A stretch of 64,000 nucleotides of DNA from Hysterangium stoloniferum (lineage: Eukaryota; Basidiomycota; Agaricomycetes; Hysterangiales; Hysterangiaceae): positions 1 to 64,000 of the forward strand of contig WHVD01000262.1 of assembly GCA_015178975.1 (NCBI GenBank), written 5' to 3'. Under the pieces are notes generated by a model, which was not told the DNA's origin, ran no database searches, and saw only the letters and a list, made by a program, of their open reading frames with translations. Below, piece after piece: positions 1 to 8,795 of this stretch (position 1 is the first letter of the stretch; each line of letters begins with the position of its first letter). A program made the translations under genes and the position numbers.

Positions 1-74
1 GCGCTCATGCACTGCATCCTGCTCTTGACTGTTCCATCAGCGAGACTGGTGACGAAGTTGTTTGCATGCTTTTG

Positions 75-423
75 TGTTAAAACTGCCTCCACTGTCTCCA
101 AGACCTTCTGGAACCTTCTAGAACCTTCTAGAAGCTTCCAGCATGTTCCAGAGTATTCCCTGTTCATTTCCCATGACAGCTGTCAATCAGCTGTCAATCA
201 GCTGTCAGTTTGTACTCCAGCTGTCAATCAGCTGTCAGTTTCCATTCAAGCTGTCAATCAGCTGTCACTTCTGACAGCTGTCAACCAGCTGTCACTTTTG
301 ACAGCTGACAAGCCTACTGATGTATAACATATATAAGCTTGTAGTTAGTGACCTGAATAGTAACAACTTTCCTCAGACTTGTGTGTGTCACGTGTCACAG
401 TAAGTCACAGGTCACATTTAACA
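75..423 (+). repeat. LTR A (CoB-type), solo
   Basis: 349 bp from TGTTAAAACTGCC to CATTTAACA, matching the other LTR A copies along its whole length. No CoB leader follows, so it is a solo LTR. Flanks are TTTTG and TTTTT(G), a near but imperfect 5-bp duplication. It contains the heat-shock-element array (106-158), the AGCTGTCA repeat array (about 176-310) and a TATA-like stretch near 329-336. Confidence 0.85.
106..158 (+). promoter_or_regulatory. Heat-shock-element array in LTR A
   Basis: Seven consecutive pentamers alternate TTC and GAA with exact 5-bp spacing: TTC at 106, GAA 111, TTC 116, GAA 121, TTC 126, GAA 131, TTC 136. Further TTC units fall in the same register at 146 and 156. This is the nGAAn/nTTCn layout bound by heat-shock factor trimers. 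The array lies in the first quarter of the LTR, upstream of the TATA-like box, as expected for a U3 enhancer. It recurs in every LTR A copy. Binding and heat induction are inferences. Confidence 0.7.
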
Positions 424-949
424 TTTTTGCTGGCAATAGGTGATGATCCTGTATGCGCCTTCTCCTATATCCCCTATACTGCCCCCCTGTTGCGATATTG
501 TTGTGCCAGAACAATCTCGAAATATAACAATTGTCCTCCATGTGACATAATTTTTGAGGGAGCATCCTGGGTCAAATGAGAAAGTATCTGTCCTCGGCTT
601 GGTCTGTCGAGGGGTATCCAGTGCAGTGTGTCTATGGTCATCTTCCATTCGCAGAAACTTTGTCAGCGCCCTCCATGCTGGGATTAAGGGTTTATGTCGA
701 TGAATTCCCAGTGGTGTCTCCATGGGAAGGCTTTTGTTAAGCTCTGCGAGATGGGATAGCTTTACCATTGGTGAGTCCTTCTCACGTCCTGAGCCTTTTC
801 TATTGTCAAAACCATCGTCTGATTTCTACCCCCCAGTTTCCAACTCTTTACTGCAGTCCCAATCATTCAAGCTATCAGACGACTTATTGGAGGGTCCACT
901 TGGCGGAGTAAATGGGATAGGATGGATAGGTGATGGATGGCAAGATTCG

Positions 950-1684
950 TCAGGACACTACGAATCTCGACCTGAGGATGATGGGGAACTGGGAGATGAC
1001 TTTAACTGTGATCTTTTCTGCAGACACATGTGAGAAAGATGACTGTCCTTTTTTGGCAGTTGATCTGGCATAGATTCTGGGACATTCTTCGTGAAAGGGA
1101 CCAGAGCTGGAGGATGAAGATGTTCGTTCTGGCTCATCAAATCCACTGAGCAATTCCGCCATCATCTTGTTACATCTCTCCAGGTTGTGCATCAATCTTG
1201 ACCTGAGAGTAAAGTAGGCAAAACACACATTCAAGAGTTTACCGTATATGGATTCCTTCAATGTTTGAATGTATATGAAATCCGTATCAACCCTTGGCAC
1301 GATGTGGTCCCCTCCGAGCAATACATGCATAATATGTAGTAGATCATTATGCACACAAAGTAAATTGGAGAGCAGAATGAACAGTTCCATCTTGATACCT
1401 GCTATTCCCTTTTCTCGGAAGAAAATCACTTCATTTGACCACTTTGGGATCAACTTTTTTACCTCGTCGAGAGTTCCAGGCCAAGTGAATAAATCCTGTG
1501 CCGATATGATGCCATGATACCAACCTAGCCAAACTGCTACTGTTGCAGGCATGGATGGGTATCTAGTCCTGTAATCCTTCATGGCAGCGATGACCATATC
1601 TCTCGAAACTCGAGGAGCGTAGTAGGAGCCCCACTTCACATTGACAGGCTCCGAATAAAGTAGTTGGCCATGATGCTCGAGCAT
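950..1684 (-). pseudogene. GyC ORF1-like coding region (pre-gag)
   Basis: A conceptual translation of about 240 residues shares clear blocks with the ORF1 product of GyA (5468-6535): a W..YYA..(V/I)S segment, VAVWLG, AQDLF..PGTL, then LLGGDHIVP(R/K)V and FAYFTLR.RL. No retroviral or retrotransposon domain that I know (capsid, protease, RT, integrase) is visible in it. It follows the GyC 5' LTR directly, the same place ORF1 holds in GyA and GyB. Part of a broken element; the function is unknown. Confidence 0.6.
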
Positions 1685-1928
1685 AACTTGTCTCGCGGGA
1701 AGACCAGAGTATTCTTCACGAAGATGTGAGCATTTTGCCTTTCCAAGGGACTTGACTGCTCGAAGTTCGAGTTACCTTCCATTTGACCAGATTCGCATGC
1801 GAGGAGTTCCAGACAGTATTTTGCAAAGTTGCGAATGTTGACACCTTGCAGCTGTGTAGTTAGAATTTTGTATTTGAATATAAAAGATTTTCTTCATAGG
1901 GAAAGTACGGTCCGGCCCGGATCATCAC

Positions 1929-2808
1929 TGTGAAGAGTGGTATAAGTTCTGACCATTCTATATACGAAGAAATGAGTAGAATGGGAAGATGGATGATTCA
2001 AGTGGAGGCCTCGACTGCTATAGTTCGAGGCCTGAAGTGTTCAGTAGTTCAGATAATGCTACCTACTGTATGTAGTAGCTGACATGTTACCCTGATCACC
2101 GCTTGTAGTAGACCTAGTGTGAGGAGTATGCTTTTACCACAGTTTCATTGTGGTAAAACACTCCTTTTATTTCATTTATATTTTACATATTCTATTCATA
2201 TTTTACTATCTTTCATATTCTTCGAATATCGCATATTTCATTAGTTCGAAGCATTGTGTATACTTGTGGGTGCACTCAGCACCAATTGGAACTCAGACAC
2301 ACTTTAACCCAAGAACCACCACTCGTAAGACACAAACTAGGTCTACTACGAGCGGTGATCAGGGTAACGTGTCAGCTACTACATAAGTAGCAATATCTGA
2401 ACTACTAAACACTTCTGGCCTCGAACTGTAATAGTCGAGGCCTCCACTCGAACCATCGCACTCATTGACTCCTTCGTCATCTCGTGCTCTTTCTCTCACT
2501 TTCTCTTATATTGCACCGAATAGGTCAATATCCTTCCTTTCTACTCATTTCTTCGTATATAGAACGGTCAGAACTTCCGCCACTCTTCACACCTAGTTTA
2601 TGTCTTACGAGTGGTGGTGCTTGGGTAAAAGTGTGTCTGAGTTCTAATTGGTGCTGAGTGCACCCACAAGTATACACCGAACTAATGAAATATGCAATAT
2701 TCGAAGAATATGAAAGATAGAAAAATATGAATAGAATATGTAAAATATAAATAAAATAAAAGGAGTGTTTTACCACAATGAAACTGTGGTAAAAGCATAC
2801 TCCTCACA
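1929..2808 (-). repeat. LTR F: 5' LTR of GyC, split by another LTR F
   Basis: In plus-strand text it runs from TGTGAAGAGTGG to ACTCCTCACA. It matches the solo copy at 17725-18198 on both sides of a plus-strand LTR F insertion (2118-2591). The primer-binding-site-like stretch at 1909-1928 lies directly inside it, which makes it the 5' LTR of GyC. Confidence 0.8.
2118..2591 (+). repeat. Solo LTR F inserted into LTR F
   Basis: 474 bp, from TGTGAGGAGTATGC to CACTCTTCACA, flanked by a perfect 5-bp duplication CCTAG (2113-2117 and 2592-2596). The uninterrupted site (GACCTAGTTTG) is visible in the solo copy at 17725-18198. It lies opposite in orientation to its host LTR. Confidence 0.88.
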
Positions 2809-4763
2809 CTCCCGGACCTCTGACTTGATGTGATGGGAAACTCTTTGTGTCCTGTAGGTCTTTTTACCTGAGGGAATAGACGTGGAGGGTGGCTCAGTGA
2901 TTGGAGGGTCGAGCATTACAACGTCGCAGGCCTGTTCCGATTGGTATGGAGCTGGTGACAGCTCGTGGGTAGTGGCAGGCATGGAAGAAAGAAAGTTCGG
3001 GGGGTGGTCCAAGGAGTCTTGTAGCTGTGGTGGTGCACGTTCCTGTAACTCTGGGGTGGGAACGGGTAAAGGGGGAGGTATGGGAGAGGGTGGAACGGGT
3101 TTTCTGCGGCAATGCCGGTCGAGGTCTTATCTGGTCAATACCCATGCCATATTCTGATGGTTGGTTTAAGTTCCCTTCTCTGATTTGGATCGCTAGAGAC
3201 AAAGTGTATAGGTCTTGGTAGTAAGAACCCTTCAAACGAGTCCTCCCCCGGATACTTCGCCCCGTATCATGGATAGGTGGTATCACTATCCTCCGACTCT
3301 GAAGAGAGGTCGGTGGGGCTGACCCGAAACCTTTTCTGTGCTGGTCCTTGAGAAGGGTTGGTCCTGATGGTGGTTCCTTTTCATCTTCTCGGGTCAGCTT
3401 GATACTTTGGAGTTTAATCCGTCTGACTAATTCCCAATCGTAAAAGGTAGTACCATCCTTCCCTTTCTGGCTTTTAGCTCCAGTGGCACGTATGCAGGGG
3501 GTGTTAAGAACTAAAAATTGACTAAATGTCGGTGGCCGACAGGGACCGATCGGAAGGACTTGGCTTCAGCTTATGTGCTGCACCCTTGCAAATATCCGTA
3601 GGGTGTCCTTAGATTTCGGGCGGGTGAAGACTAATCCTAAAGAGTTCCTTTCGGCGAGATACCGATCAGAACCGAAGGACAAGTTGAGCGTCGGGCCAGG
3701 GGGTCGGGGCCGGGAGTGGGCGAGCGCACGTGGAGGAGGCGGATGGGGGGATTCTTAGTATGAGACTATTACAGGCATATGAGGGTATTCTGAGTCGATA
3801 TTCTGATTGCCTAGTAACTACAACTACAGCGGGTTCATATACAAGTAACAGGCATCTAGAAAATACTAATGGGGAGAAGGGCGGAAAACAGTATTAACAA
3901 TAAGCTTGACTAGGAACGGGAGGTTTATGATTAGTTCAGAGGCCGATGATAACCGAGAGCGGAATTACGATAAAAGGAAATAGTTCAAGGACTACAAATA
4001 TAGATAGACATATATGAAACATAAGATTGAACGGATCAACATAATAAAAGGGGACGTATCAAAGTTTGACCAGACAATACGAGTTATTTTGACGTGGGCG
4101 TAAATGGAGTTTGATCTTTGCGAAAACATACGTCAGCTTCGGGGCCGATGGTTTCCGAGACAGTGACTTGAAACATTGATAGGTGGCGATAACCTCGGGA
4201 CCGATAGGGTTGTGACACGGTCGTAACAGGGGGTTCCATTATCACTCTCCTCGGTCTCTACAAAATCCGCCCATTTCTTCCCTGGGGGAGGGAGAATTGG
4301 TGGGATGGGGGCCCTCCCACATCCTGCTCTCTCCTTTGGGCTTTTGAAGGTACTCCTTCCATTCCTCCCCTGGCTATCCGATCTTGCACAAACTTCTCCC
4401 TCCTCTGTTTTTTAAGGTCCCTGAGCTCTTGTTGGTTTCAGGCGTGACACTCCTCCTTGTCGTGATGTTTCCGGGCTACTTCCTCGGGTGGGGGGGATGG
4501 AGAGGTTCGAATGGGGGGTCCATCCCAAGGGAGGTTCTTTAGGTCCCAACATCTGGAGGGAGGGGCCTGGCTGCAAGGAGTGAGTGTCTTGACCCTTACG
4601 GTGTGAGGTGGCCCTTGAGAATCGTGGACAACCCTTGGGGTAGTCTCTGTTGATCCCCAGACTCGAGTGGAAGGTCCGTCCCAAGGGATGTCCTTTAGGT
4701 TCCAATACCTGGAGGGAGGGGCCTGATTACAAGGAGTGGGTGTCTCGACCATTTTGGTGCGAG
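2809..4763 (-). pseudogene. GyB 3' proline-rich coding region, distal part
   Basis: On the minus strand this holds proline- and serine-rich coding stretches (in about 2809-3290 and 4412-4752) in the position of GyA ORF3/ORF4. It belongs to the same element as 16527-16772, as shown by the GCGAG duplication around GyA. A 727-bp solo LTR lies within it. About 3290-3500 and 4229-4410 show nothing else that I can identify. Broken fossil. Confidence 0.5.
3502..4228. repeat. Solo LTR G, unrecognised family
   Basis: 727 bp, starting TGTTAAGAAC and ending GTCGTAACA, flanked on both sides by GGGGG (3497-3501, 4229-4233). It has no coding potential and interrupts the GyB 3' region. The TG...CA ends plus 5-bp duplication fit a solo LTR, but a run of G is weak evidence for a duplication. 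No second copy lies in the window, so the orientation is unknown. Confidence 0.55.
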
Positions 4764-5391
4764 TGTGAGAGGTATGGCGAAATACACTCAGGAAATATAG
4801 TCGGATGAGCTCTTACTATATCTCCTTTATTATTTCTATTTTCTCTCTTCTATTATATCTATAATTAGTTCGACGACCTATGTATGCGGTACATCGACTC
4901 TTGTGGGCATACACGCAGACTTATGTATTCTAGCGCCCGTAGTTTAGAACTCAGACACTTTTTACACCACAACCACGACTTACCCAGACACCCGTTAGTG
5001 TCCTGTAAGTTGTGATTGGTGTATCGTCTCGACCGTCACAGATGGGCTTTAGCTACTCATTCAAACTGAGTTTCGAACTGTATCAGTCGAAACTCAATCC
5101 CTATCTCAACTCGCGTGGACTACATCCACGCTACTCTATTATTCGACTCCCTAACTACTCTACTTGCACTCGAGCAGTTGTCCAGAATCGCACTTAACCA
5201 GTCGATTCTGCTTATTCGTTCTAGCTATCTACCTTACTTTAGATAGCTACTTCTCTCTACTGTATTGAACTAAGTAGTCAATACACGTTTGGTCCGTATT
5301 AGACTTAGACAGTCAATACATTGTGGTATCGTACTTCAACGGTCGATATTCTTCGTATATAGAACGGTTAGAACTTCTACCACTCTTCACA
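4764..5391 (+). repeat. GyA 5' LTR (LTR E)
   Basis: 628 bp, from TGTGAGAGGTATGG to CACTCTTCACA. Its last 45 bases or so (CTTCGTATATAGAACGG onward) resemble the end of LTR F, showing that the two families are related. Confidence 0.92.
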
Positions 5392-5392
5392 G

Positions 5393-5411
5393 TGATGATC
5401 CGAGCCAGACC
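5393..5411 (+). other. GyA primer-binding-site candidate
   Basis: TGATGATCCGAGCCAGACC begins two bases after the LTR end. GyB has the same stretch starting TGG (32683-32701, minus strand), which would pair with a tRNA 3' CCA end, and GyC has a third version. The conservation across three families supports a primer-binding role. I cannot name the tRNA. Confidence 0.5.
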
Positions 5412-5467
5412 ACTCTTTCCCTACGAAGAAAAACATTTATTTTAACTATCAAATTCTAAACACGTAA

Positions 5468-6535
5468 ATGACCACTGGCAAGAACCAAACGCCGAGATCC
5501 TCTGTGACCCCGAGTAGTTCAAAACCTCGTCAAAGACCTGCAAGTCTGGAACCACCCCGTAACGTCACCATGAGAAAGTCTTCGTTGACGTTTCAAAAAC
5601 CAGCTCCTCCCGGAAGTCCCATCGAAGCAGTAGCTGGACCGTCAATGGATGCCCCTCCAAGTCCACGAGAAGAACCTCCGTCAACTGAGCAGTTGAACGT
5701 CCCCAGAGCTAAGGTTGAAATTACCTGTGCTTCTGAACCCGTTCTCTCGTTCCCGCCTAAACAGGTCATCCTTAAGCAATTCTTTAGGGGTCATATGATT
5801 TACGCCCAGCCCATCGACTTACAATGGGATGCGTACTACGCTGACCGAATTTCTACGGATCAGGTTACTCCCTTTGTGGAGGAGTACAATACGGACTACC
5901 CCCTTTTACCAGTGACTGTAGCAGTCTGGTTAGGTCGTTATCAGGCTATTTTATCAGCGCAGGATCTATTCTTACGACCTGGAACCCTTGAGGACTTGAC
6001 TCGCTCGATTCCCGAATGGTCGAGTGAAGTTACCTCCATTATGGAAGGAGGGAGGACGGTTCTTAAACAAGAGGTGTTCTCCTCATTCCTCGATGCACTC
6101 CACACGCACGATGATGCATTACAAATCCTTCACGTCCTACTCGGTGGGGATCATATCGTCCCCAAAGTCAACTACCAGTATATTTACATTCGGATGCTGG
6201 AGGAGTCTCTTAACGGGATTACTCGGAATTCTTCGTTTGCGTATTTCACTTTAAGGGGTCGGTTAAGGCAAAATCAGAGAAGACTCAATAAGATGGTTTT
6301 GGAGGTGCTTTACCCTTATGGTGATTCCATCCAGGTACCCGATTTGCCCATCTCTACAACAAGTTCGTTTATTTGTACCCTGAATGGATCTCCCGACACT
6401 CGTTTCCTTCATTCACTCAATCGTCCCATCATTTTGCAAGACTTCCCATCTGACATGAGGATGCAGGTTGCGGAATGTCTTCAGGAAAAAGGAATGGAAA
6501 TATGCATCCCCCTCTATCAGCCTCAACCTCGTTGA
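5468..6535 (+). CDS. GyA ORF1, pre-gag protein of unknown function
   Basis: 355 codons from ATG at 5468, lying between the primer-binding region and gag, where Gypsy elements normally have no gene. Residues 1-90 are rich in proline and serine and look disordered. Residues about 95-285 form a conserved block seen also in GyB and GyC, with VAVWLG, AQDLF.RPGTLEDL, LQILHVLLGGDHIVPKV and FAYFTLRGRLR. No zinc finger, protease or polymerase motif is visible. The gag frame begins nine bases after the stop codon (ATG at 6545). It could be an unusual extra Gag-type structural protein or an accessory factor; I do not recognise it. The frame is open throughout. Confidence 0.75.
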   Translation: MTTGKNQTPRSSVTPSSSKPRQRPASLEPPRNVTMRKSSLTFQKPAPPGSPIEAVAGPSMDAPPSPREEPPSTEQLNVPRAKVEITCASEPVLSFPPKQVILKQFFRGHMIYAQPIDLQWDAYYADRISTDQVTPFVEEYNTDYPLLPVTVAVWLGRYQAILSAQDLFLRPGTLEDLTRSIPEWSSEVTSIMEGGRTVLKQEVFSSFLDALHTHDDALQILHVLLGGDHIVPKVNYQYIYIRMLEESLNGITRNSSFAYFTLRGRLRQNQRRLNKMVLEVLYPYGDSIQVPDLPISTTSSFICTLNGSPDTRFLHSLNRPIILQDFPSDMRMQVAECLQEKGMEICIPLYQPQPR

Positions 6536-6544
6536 CCTTTGAAT

Positions 6545-8486
6545 ATGGTCGAAATCGAGAGAGGGATCGCGACGGAACCTAGCCCTACCCCCCATCAGGA
6601 AAGTCCCTGCTCTCACGTCACGTTCGAACAAATCCCTGGCAATACAAACATGGGTGATGAACCAACTACGACTAGATATCGATCAGTCACCAACAGGGGT
6701 CGACTGTCTTTCTCCACTGCATTCACCGAGGGTATAGCTGGTCAGGTTGCTGGTCGAGGATCGCTGAATCCAGTCGACCCTCGCCATTCCCTCCCGATCT
6801 CCTCCAACCCTTTTCTGCCATCAGGAGGACCTCCTAGTAATTCATCTGGGAGTTCTAGTACCTCAAGCTATGGAGGGAATTCGGGATGTGGGGGGTGTCA
6901 CGGTAGAGTACCTAACTCTCCCTTTCGAACTCCGATGCAGCCTCGAGCCAGCACGCCTATCAATGACTTACCTAAGGATAAAAGGATCGCTCTTAACACC
7001 AACGACATCAAGATCAAATGGTCAGACCTTCCCGAATACGATGGGACTCAATCCAAAGCGTTGGACTACATCATGGATATTATGAGCCTCTCGGAGATCT
7101 CTGACTCCATGAGTACATTGTTGGGAGTCGCTCTGCCAAGGCGACTCACCGGCGGTGCTAAGATCTGGTGGAGCACCCTAGACCGTGAACATCGCACTGA
7201 ATTTAGTCGATCTCACGGATCGTTTCTTTGGGGCATCGTAGAAGGACTACTCGGAACTCGTTGGTGCGAATCCTTGGCTCTAGAATGGGAAGCCATGAAA
7301 TTTCGACAGGCTGGTCACAATCATGAGACACCCGTTCATTACATTCAGCGAAGGGTCAAGCTCTATCGATTCTTGTACGGGTTCCACCAAAACCGGAAGG
7401 ACGAAATGCACAGACTTATCCTGACACTACCCACAGAATGGCTTTATCTTTTACAGGGACAACCTATCGATGACATCATGAGTCTACAGACTTAGACATC
7501 ATGAGTCTACAGACTTAGACATCATGAGTCTACAAACTTAGACATCATGAGTCTACAGACTTAGACATCATGAGTCTACAGACTTAGACATCATGAGTCT
7601 ACAAACTTAGACATCATGAGTCTACAGACTTAGACATCATGAGTCTACAGACTTAGACATCATGAGTCTACAGACTTAGACATCATGAGTCTACAGACTT
7701 AGACATCATGAGTCTACAGACTTAGACATCATGAGTCTACAGACTTAGACATCATGAGTCTACAGACTTAGACATCATGAGTCTACAGACTTAGACATCA
7801 TGAGTCTACAGACTTACGCGAACAATTTACAAGAGGCTCTGATTAACGCTTGGGTTCAAACACATCGAGAGTGTTATCGGTTTCAGAAACCCAGAGTCAT
7901 GATTGCCGAGCAAGACGAGTCGGATCCCTGGCACGAGGAGGAGTACTCTGGAAAAATCGACTCCACTAATTGAGGCCACGTCCTCCTCAGCGAACTCGAG
8001 GATAAAACCGTCCCTAGGAGATCAAATGCTATGCAGGGTAAGAAACACGGCAAGTTCTTTTTCGAACGAAGTGACAAGAAAAGCATCGCCAAGCCTCCGA
8101 AGGAGTGTTGGATTTGTGGGAGCTTAGAGCATTTCAAGATCGACTGCCCCCATGCGGGCAGGATGTCACACTATGTCTCTATTAACAAGTGCTCCACGCA
8201 GAACCCAATGGAGGAGGCGGAGAATCAAAGGGCTTATGAAACAGTTTATGGATTAAGTGTACAGGGACAAGTACATAACATTGATGAGGAATCGATTTTC
8301 ATTTCTGTCTACCTTCCTCAGCCAGAGGACAACATCATTTCAGATGTGAAAGCATCCTTGAATGAGAACGAGACATCGCAAGTTTATGTTTCTATATCAG
8401 ACCATGATTTTCTCGAGAAAGGAGACTGGCTAGACACTCATCGTCAGAACCGTGAAGGTCTGACTGAGACGAGAGTTTTATCGTGA
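6545..8486 (+). pseudogene. GyA gag region (capsid and nucleocapsid)
   Basis: The first part has a serine- and glycine-rich leader, then a capsid-like segment (SDLPEYDG, WW..LD.EHRTEFSR, HYIQRRVKLYRFLYG, LTLPTEW). The latter part carries a zinc knuckle of C-x2-C-x4-H-x4-C form (CWICGSLEHFKIDCP, near 8107-8151). Gag packages the RNA, and the knuckle binds it. The region contains the 23-bp tandem repeat at 7473-7817. Matching GyB sequence lies at 23100-24950. Broken in a few places. Confidence 0.75.
7473..7817 (+). repeat. 23-bp minisatellite, about 15 units, in GyA gag
   Basis: Head-to-tail 23-bp units (core CATCATGAGTCTACAGACTT), nearly identical, with a few showing AAACTT in place of AGACTT. 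In GyB the matching gag position (near 24080-24100) has one diverged copy, so the array expanded within the GyA lineage. Near-identity suggests recent expansion. Confidence 0.95.
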
Positions 8487-8795
8487 CCTGAACCTCCCAC
8501 CATTGAGGAAATCGTCGACGAGGACACCTTTGCAAACCGATCTAAGGAAATAAGTCAAACCTATGTTATAGAAGACCCCTCTGAGTCAGAGGGATCGGAG
8601 GAGGAGAGCTTCCCCTTCGACCCAGGGCAATTACCCGACTTAATTCCTTGTGATGAGTCAGACTCTGAAGCGGACGACTCTATTTCGAATGCTCCCAAAG
8701 TACCTAACGGTAGACGTATCCAGAGGGACATCAAACTGGCTGCAAGAAAAGAAAGCAAAAGACCTAGAATTCAATACCCCCAATCCAGTCGACTT

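Larger units (their letters stand above)
1..2808 (-). mobile_element. GyC: 5' part of a Ty3/Gypsy element, cut by window edge
   Basis: Reading the minus strand from 2808, there is an LTR of family F, then a primer-binding-site-like stretch (minus strand of about 1909-1928, TGATGATCCGGGCCGGACC), then a coding region related to ORF1 of GyA (950-1684). The element continues past base 1, so its 3' half is not visible. A CoB-type LTR sits within it at 75-423, and a second family-F LTR sits inside its own 5' LTR. The remaining sequence (1-74 and 424-949) shows only short open stretches that I cannot assign. Its ORF1 is clearly diverged from that of GyA, so it is a separate family. Broken fossil with several breaks. 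Confidence 0.75.

Noticed and set aside
75-423. Perfect TSD for the first LTR A
   Set aside because: TTTTG versus TTTTT is a near match in a T-rich stretch and cannot be trusted.
379-949. Host gene between the LTR A copy and GyC ORF1
   Set aside because: Short overlapping frames on both strands, no domain, and the position inside GyC suggest element remains.
2150-2386. Repeated short frame seen in LTR F copies (also 2525-2776 and 17930-18166)
   Set aside because: It recurs only because LTR F recurs. It is an AT-rich U3 stretch and shows no sign of codon selection.
3573-3758. Short plus-strand open frame as a gene
   Set aside because: It lies inside the solo LTR G, has low-complexity GC-rich content and no homologue-like features.
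7473-7817. CRISPR-like array
   Set aside because: The 23-bp units are head to tail with no unique spacers, and the setting is a eukaryotic retrotransposon.
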